From: Coniferiporia sulphurascens
Lineage: Eukaryota; Basidiomycota; Agaricomycetes; Hymenochaetales; Hymenochaetaceae
Reading direction: 5' to 3'
Length of the DNA stretch: 64,000 nt
Assembly: GCA_002794785.1 (NCBI GenBank)
Contig: NBBA01000009.1
Location: 744,001 to 808,000 of the forward strand
Shown: piece by piece, positions 60,001 through 64,000 of the stretch
How the letters are laid out: every line of letters begins with the position of its first letter
How positions within the stretch are numbered: the first letter of the stretch is position 1
Notes under the pieces: generated by a model
What the model saw: only the letters and a program-made list of their open reading frames with translations
What the model was told of the DNA's origin: nothing
Database searches by the model: none
Translations under genes and position numbers: made by a program

Positions 60001-61081
60001 GTGTTGACACATTGGAGGTTCAGAGTCAACGAGCAGATCACATCTAAAACCATTCACTGGACGATGCGTAGCGGACATAATGTTAATACTAACCTGATCT
60101 TCCTGCTACGACAGCTATCGCAAGCGCGCTGGGTCTTCGTACGTTTTTTGTGCATATCACCTACCCGGACCGAAATAAGCAGGCGATTTTTGCCATTGTC
60201 CTAGATTTACGTACTAGATTCTTCCGCATCTGAAGCACCAGAGCCTTTGCCTTTGTTAGAGTCTACAGTACCCTTGCGCTTGCGCTTCCCTGCCGGAGGA
60301 GTCGAAGCGGACGGCTCCGGCTGAGGGACCTGCTGCTGAGCCGGGGGTGGTGGTGGTGGCGGAGAGTATCCGGTCATCGGATAGTGGGGGTAATTTGGGT
60401 ATGGATGATGATACTGATGAGTAGCATACTGCATAGGATGGTAGCCGTACGGCGGAGGTGCAGGTGCAACCCCGTTGTGTGGGCTCGGCGCGGCATGATA
60501 AGAAGGGGTGGGGGGATGGCCGTGCGCATAAGCCGAGCCGTTGACGGAATATCCGGGATTCATTCTGGGCGGCGGAGGATACGAGATGGGCGGTGGGTGG
60601 CTGTATTGGATATGCTGAGCCGGCGGCGGAGGTAGCGGCTGAGACTGAAGTGTCGGCTGGGGGGTCGGCTGGGAGCTGGCAGGCTGAGCGACCTGTGGGG
60701 GATTGGCCTGGGCCTGCCGGCGAGACTTTGCGGAACTCGGCTTCTTCTGGACCTTCGCGGCTTTGGCACTCGCGGAAGTACGGGTGGCACTAACGGCAGG
60801 CTGCGCAGAGGAGGAGATGGTGGTGGTCGGAGGTCTAGGAGCGGCGGTCGCAGAATTATTTTCTGCTCTCGCTGGTGCAGCTGTCGGTTAAATGTTGAGA
60901 TTAACGATCATGCGGTTCCAGGGGCAGGGTCACGTTTTGAGATAAAACATATCGGGAGAAAAACAAGAAAACTTGGAGAAAAAAAGTCAGACATACAGTC
61001 CTTTGCCGCAAAAGATGCCGGCAGACGTGGATTGGCGGGGGGAGAACGAGATGGCTCTCGGGTCTCACTCTGGCCACCCAT
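57006..61081 (-). CDS. Zn(II)2Cys6 transcription factor with fungal-specific regulatory domain
   Basis: Eleven exons: 61081-60997, 60880-60215, 60160-60094, 60043-59808, 59637-59096, 59028-58934, 58870-58721, 58669-58545, 58488-58262, 58151-57236 and 57163-57006. They join in phase into 1088 residues. About 230 N-terminal residues are Pro/Ala/Gln/Tyr-rich and end in KRKRKG. The DNA-binding cluster is RACDSCRSRKIRCD with CQHCKQYGFDC. The Fungal_trans domain follows: LINSYFTDVAPLVPIVTQAEF, LGTAIRMAQDLGLHRAEAV, RRRVWGACVITDRW, TSLSYGHPYMIDVEDCD, LSLILGRVLKTIYG. The C-terminus has a Gly/Ala-rich low-complexity segment and finishes WDHFFSRFSAPADPN and QQQQYRS. It is related in layout to carbon-metabolism regulators of the Xlr1/Cat8 type, and the targets are unknown. 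The 170-nt intron after exon 4 is the longest in the window. Confidence 0.87.
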
Positions 61082-61492
61082 CGTCTGTGCCGTTAGTGTA
61101 AGCTATGCAACTCCGATGGAACCTCTTCCGAGTCGATGCGGCTCGACTAAGAATCTGCCCTTCAGCGGGCTCGGTCGACAGCCAGAAACGCGCACAGCCG
61201 GAGACGGTGCGCAACAGCACTTCAAGAACGCGGGGGCTTCGAGCGCAGCGACGTCTCCGTTCGAGGGAGAGCGACCAGCTCGGCACATCACGGGCTGATG
61301 CTAATTGAAGCGCCGCCGAAAACCCAGGGCGCGGCATACGCACGGCCGTGGAATTAGATAATATGGAACCCACTTTCGGCCGTTCGGCTGACGGCGACAT
61401 ATCAAAGTTAATACCAATAACGTAATTTATATTGTGAGTAAGCAAATGTACTCCGAAGCTACGCGACCTGATATGTCAGATGCTCCATTTCC
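61082..61492. other. Intergenic between two minus-strand genes
   Basis: About 410 bases holding the 3' UTR of the palmitoyltransferase gene and the promoter of the transcription factor gene. It is GC-rich towards the transcription factor. No gene recognised. Confidence 0.45.
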
Positions 61493-63952
61493 CTAGCCCG
61501 TCCCGTCCGTGCCCCCGATCTCCGCCCCGGGATTGGGCTCCCGTCGGTCCTCCACAGCACATTCTGCCGCCGACAACCACGATGGCCCCTGCGCGCGACA
61601 GAGCATTTCCGCAAGGTTGTGGCGCCAGTTTCCAAGCGCGAACGGGTTCGGGGGCGCGGGCCCGTCCACGAGGCTCTTGTGGGCCGAGCTGCGAATCTGC
61701 GCGGATCATAACACATCAGCAATCAGGAATCTCCTTGATTATTGTGGTGCGTGCATACCTGCTCGATGGTCGTGAGGTTCAGCAACAGAAGCTATTTAAA
61801 ACAAGGTTATTCATGAGCATGCACAGAAGCGAGAGCAAAGAAGACATACCCTCATATGATAACCAAGCAATCCCCCTACGGGCCATAACACGATTGCGCT
61901 GAGGAGAAACACTACAGCACTGCCTGCGCCACGACTAAGCGACTGCCGCACGTTGAGGTGCTCGTCGTGCGCTTGGATGACCAAGTGCAGCGCAGATGTG
62001 CATATGATCAGGCACAGCGTCAGGGTCTGGTTTCATTTAGAACGTGACCCGTCAGAACGTCATCAAGGCACACATGATTGTCGAGGGCCTGGTGGCGGTG
62101 CTTACCGCGGAAGTAAGGAGCAAGATAAAGGACGTGTAGTTGCGGCGGCCAACGCAATTATTCACCCATTGACAGTGATGATCGCATCCGTCCACACAAT
62201 TGTCGCACTGAATGAACGCAAAGAGTATCAGAGATGTAGCCTCCACCTGCCTCTGTTGAGCTCACCATTCTACAGTGACTCGATCTCGGGGGCCGATATA
62301 TCCGACAAGTCTGACAATACTTAATTCGAACCCTGTAAATTTTAGACAACGACAATCCGCTTAGTCCGGGGGTATGAGCTGGGAAAAGGCAAAGCGTTTA
62401 CTCACACCCCTGAGCGCACCTTCAGGTCCCTGGGAAGGGGCACACGCACGCCCTCATCTCCAGACGACGTGTTGGGGTAGGGCGGATCGGGGTCGAGGTT
62501 CCTCGGTAAAATCCCGGGGTCACTGAAGGCCTTAGTAGCAGTTAGAATGGCGGAGACGAACAATATCTTGAAGTAACTTACTGTAGCCATCATGTTCGCC
62601 AAAGTCAGCAAACACATATAGCCACCTACAATGGCCACAGCAGGGCTCTCATTCTTCCACCACCAAACAGCAGTCGTTCCTGACCACGTCCCCGTAATCC
62701 CTAGTAACAGAATCACTGAGCAAACGAAAGGCCACACACTATCGCCACCCGTAAGAATTCTACCCCCCAAAAAGAATGTGTTCTGTGAAGGATAAAATCT
62801 GTACTTCCGCATCATTTTCCCGGAAGAGTCAAGGATGGGAGTGCGTGAAGAGGGATGATCAGCAGACGGAGGGACCGGGTTAAAATTTGAGAACCGAGGA
62901 CGGAGTGCCGATTTCCGTTGTGGAAGAGCGGAGGGTGCATTGGCGCTGTGGCTGATGTTCATCGTACCCGACCCATCAAACATGCGACGAGACGTAGACC
63001 CGAGCTCTACATAAGGCTCTTCAGACACGCGATAGTTCGACTCGAGATCTTCCGCGTTCTCAGACAGTTCCAAGTCTTTGGTGTGGTATTCATCTGGTGT
63101 CTCCACATCTCCGCTCAAAGTTCTCCACAGGAATCTCTCAACGCTCGTGCGGACGCGTCCACCCGCAGCAACACTTGATTCGCCGTCGCTACCCTTTGAT
63201 GTACCTCCACTACCTTCGTTCCATCTCCCTCGTCCTCCGATGCCTGGCAGCTTGCGCCCAGATGCACTTCTTCCCATATTCAGTTGAGCGGGTATTGGTG
63301 GCTTCGGCTTTTGACCTATAGGAAGAAGGGGCTCCCGGCTAACCTTCGTCGAGAATGTGCGGGAGAGCGAACTCATGCCGACGACGTTGTTCGGATTCGT
63401 CGTTGAGGCTGCTCGCTTCCTGCCACCACCATCAAGTCCGCGTTCGTCAGTTGTAAAAGATCCATGCGCAAAGCTGTCTGAGCCCACCGACTCAGGCCGC
63501 TGGTCGCCATGAGCTAGTGCAGCGGGACGCGGTATAGGTGACAATGGGACAGCATTGAATGCGTTGTTATTAGAGTTGTAGTTGGAGGAAGTAAAGTCAG
63601 GGTAGGGTATTGGACGAGATGGGTGGAAAAACGAAGCCGAAGGGAGAATCCCGCCAGCATGAGTTGAACTAGTCTGCTGTGGATGCGAAGCTGAATGAGC
63701 CGGGGCACTTGAGGAAGAAGGCACCGTGAACGTTGACGAATACGCAGACGGCGACCGTGGCACATGACTGTGTTGCGTACGAGCGCGGGATGTAACCGAG
63801 CCGCTCCTTACGGGTCCGACACTCGGGTTGCTCTGCGCAGAACTGGCTGTACGGGGTAAAGGCACGTTGGCGGGATCCTGCTCAAGATCGTTGTCTGCAC
63901 TGTCTGCACGGATATTGAGGGGTGGAAGGTAATGTGGTCGCCCAGGAGCCAT
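61493..63952 (-). CDS. ERF2: DHHC palmitoyltransferase, Erf2 type
   Basis: Exons 63952-62582, 62530-62406, 62332-62266, 62207-62106, 62026-61850, 61791-61759 and 61696-61493 give 692 residues. About 380 N-terminal residues are Ser/Pro/Arg-rich and poorly conserved. The Erf2 core begins [20 protein letters not shown], with two transmembrane helices ([34 protein letters not shown]). It continues [19 protein letters not shown] and the cysteine-rich domain ([40 protein letters not shown]) with the DHHC catalytic site. The third and fourth helices follow, and a C-terminal [13 protein letters not shown] (TTxE-like) motif. Erf2 with Erf4/Shr5 palmitoylates Ras at the ER/Golgi. The N-terminal extension is much longer than in yeast Erf2. 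The start is the first ATG; an in-frame TTG at 63982 has no upstream stop between them, so an upstream exon beyond the window cannot be excluded. Confidence 0.9.
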
Positions 63953-64000
63953 ACGTGCCCGCACGAAGATAGTTGATGGCAAGTTGAGAACAGTGAACGA

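Overview
The window reads as nuclear DNA of a filamentous basidiomycete, most likely an Agaricomycete with a wood-decay lifestyle. The genes are dense and split by many short introns (mostly 47-70 nt, GT-AG with occasional GC-AG). Protein types typical of that group are present: a copper radical (glyoxal-type) oxidase, a secreted DOMON/cytochrome b561 protein, an Agaricomycete-type small secreted protein and a NYN/LOTUS gene relic. I built all exon-intron structures by hand from splice consensus, reading phase and family conservation. Phases close exactly in every model listed, but no transcripts or searches were available.

Layout. 1-8.6 kb: 3' part of an XMAP215/Dis1 microtubule polymerase (+), a Gpt2/Sct1-type glycerol-3-phosphate acyltransferase (+), a small cysteine-containing unknown (-) and methionine aminopeptidase 1 (-). 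8.8-13.6 kb: a decayed NYN-LOTUS gene, then about 2.8 kb without a supportable gene. 13.6-27.2 kb, all +: sulfate permease, TACO1/YebC translational activator, STRAP-like WD40 protein, NTF2/SnoaL-like unknown, SDR oxidoreductase, small secreted protein with a duplicated module, ALKBH1-like dioxygenase. 27.4-33 kb: CMC2 (-), an isolated Zn2Cys6 mini-gene (+) with a decayed downstream copy, QCR7 (-) and NDP kinase (+) sharing a 214-bp divergent promoter. 33.8-46.2 kb, all +: DOMON-b561 protein, LETM1/Mdm38, GPR1/FUN34/YaaH transporter, EST1/SMG-type protein with a PIN domain, proteasome beta-5. 46.9-64 kb: paxillin-like LIM protein (-), copper radical oxidase (+), PNO1 (-), URI/Bud27-like protein (+), a large Zn2Cys6 transcription factor (-) and the Erf2-type DHHC palmitoyltransferase (-).

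Most genes are housekeeping: mitochondrial function (TACO1, CMC2, QCR7, LETM1), ribosome biogenesis (PNO1), proteolysis and N-terminal processing (beta-5, MetAP1), and lipid or protein acylation (GPAT, Erf2). The accessory features are the secreted proteins and oxidases, the NYN-LOTUS relic and the solo zinc-cluster gene. The most unusual signals are structural: exons of 2, 6, 12, 18 and 21 nt, four GC-AG introns, a homopolymer frameshift in CMC2, a stop-interrupted NYN-LOTUS relic, and a secreted protein doubled together with its intron positions. I saw no convincing new multi-gene system.
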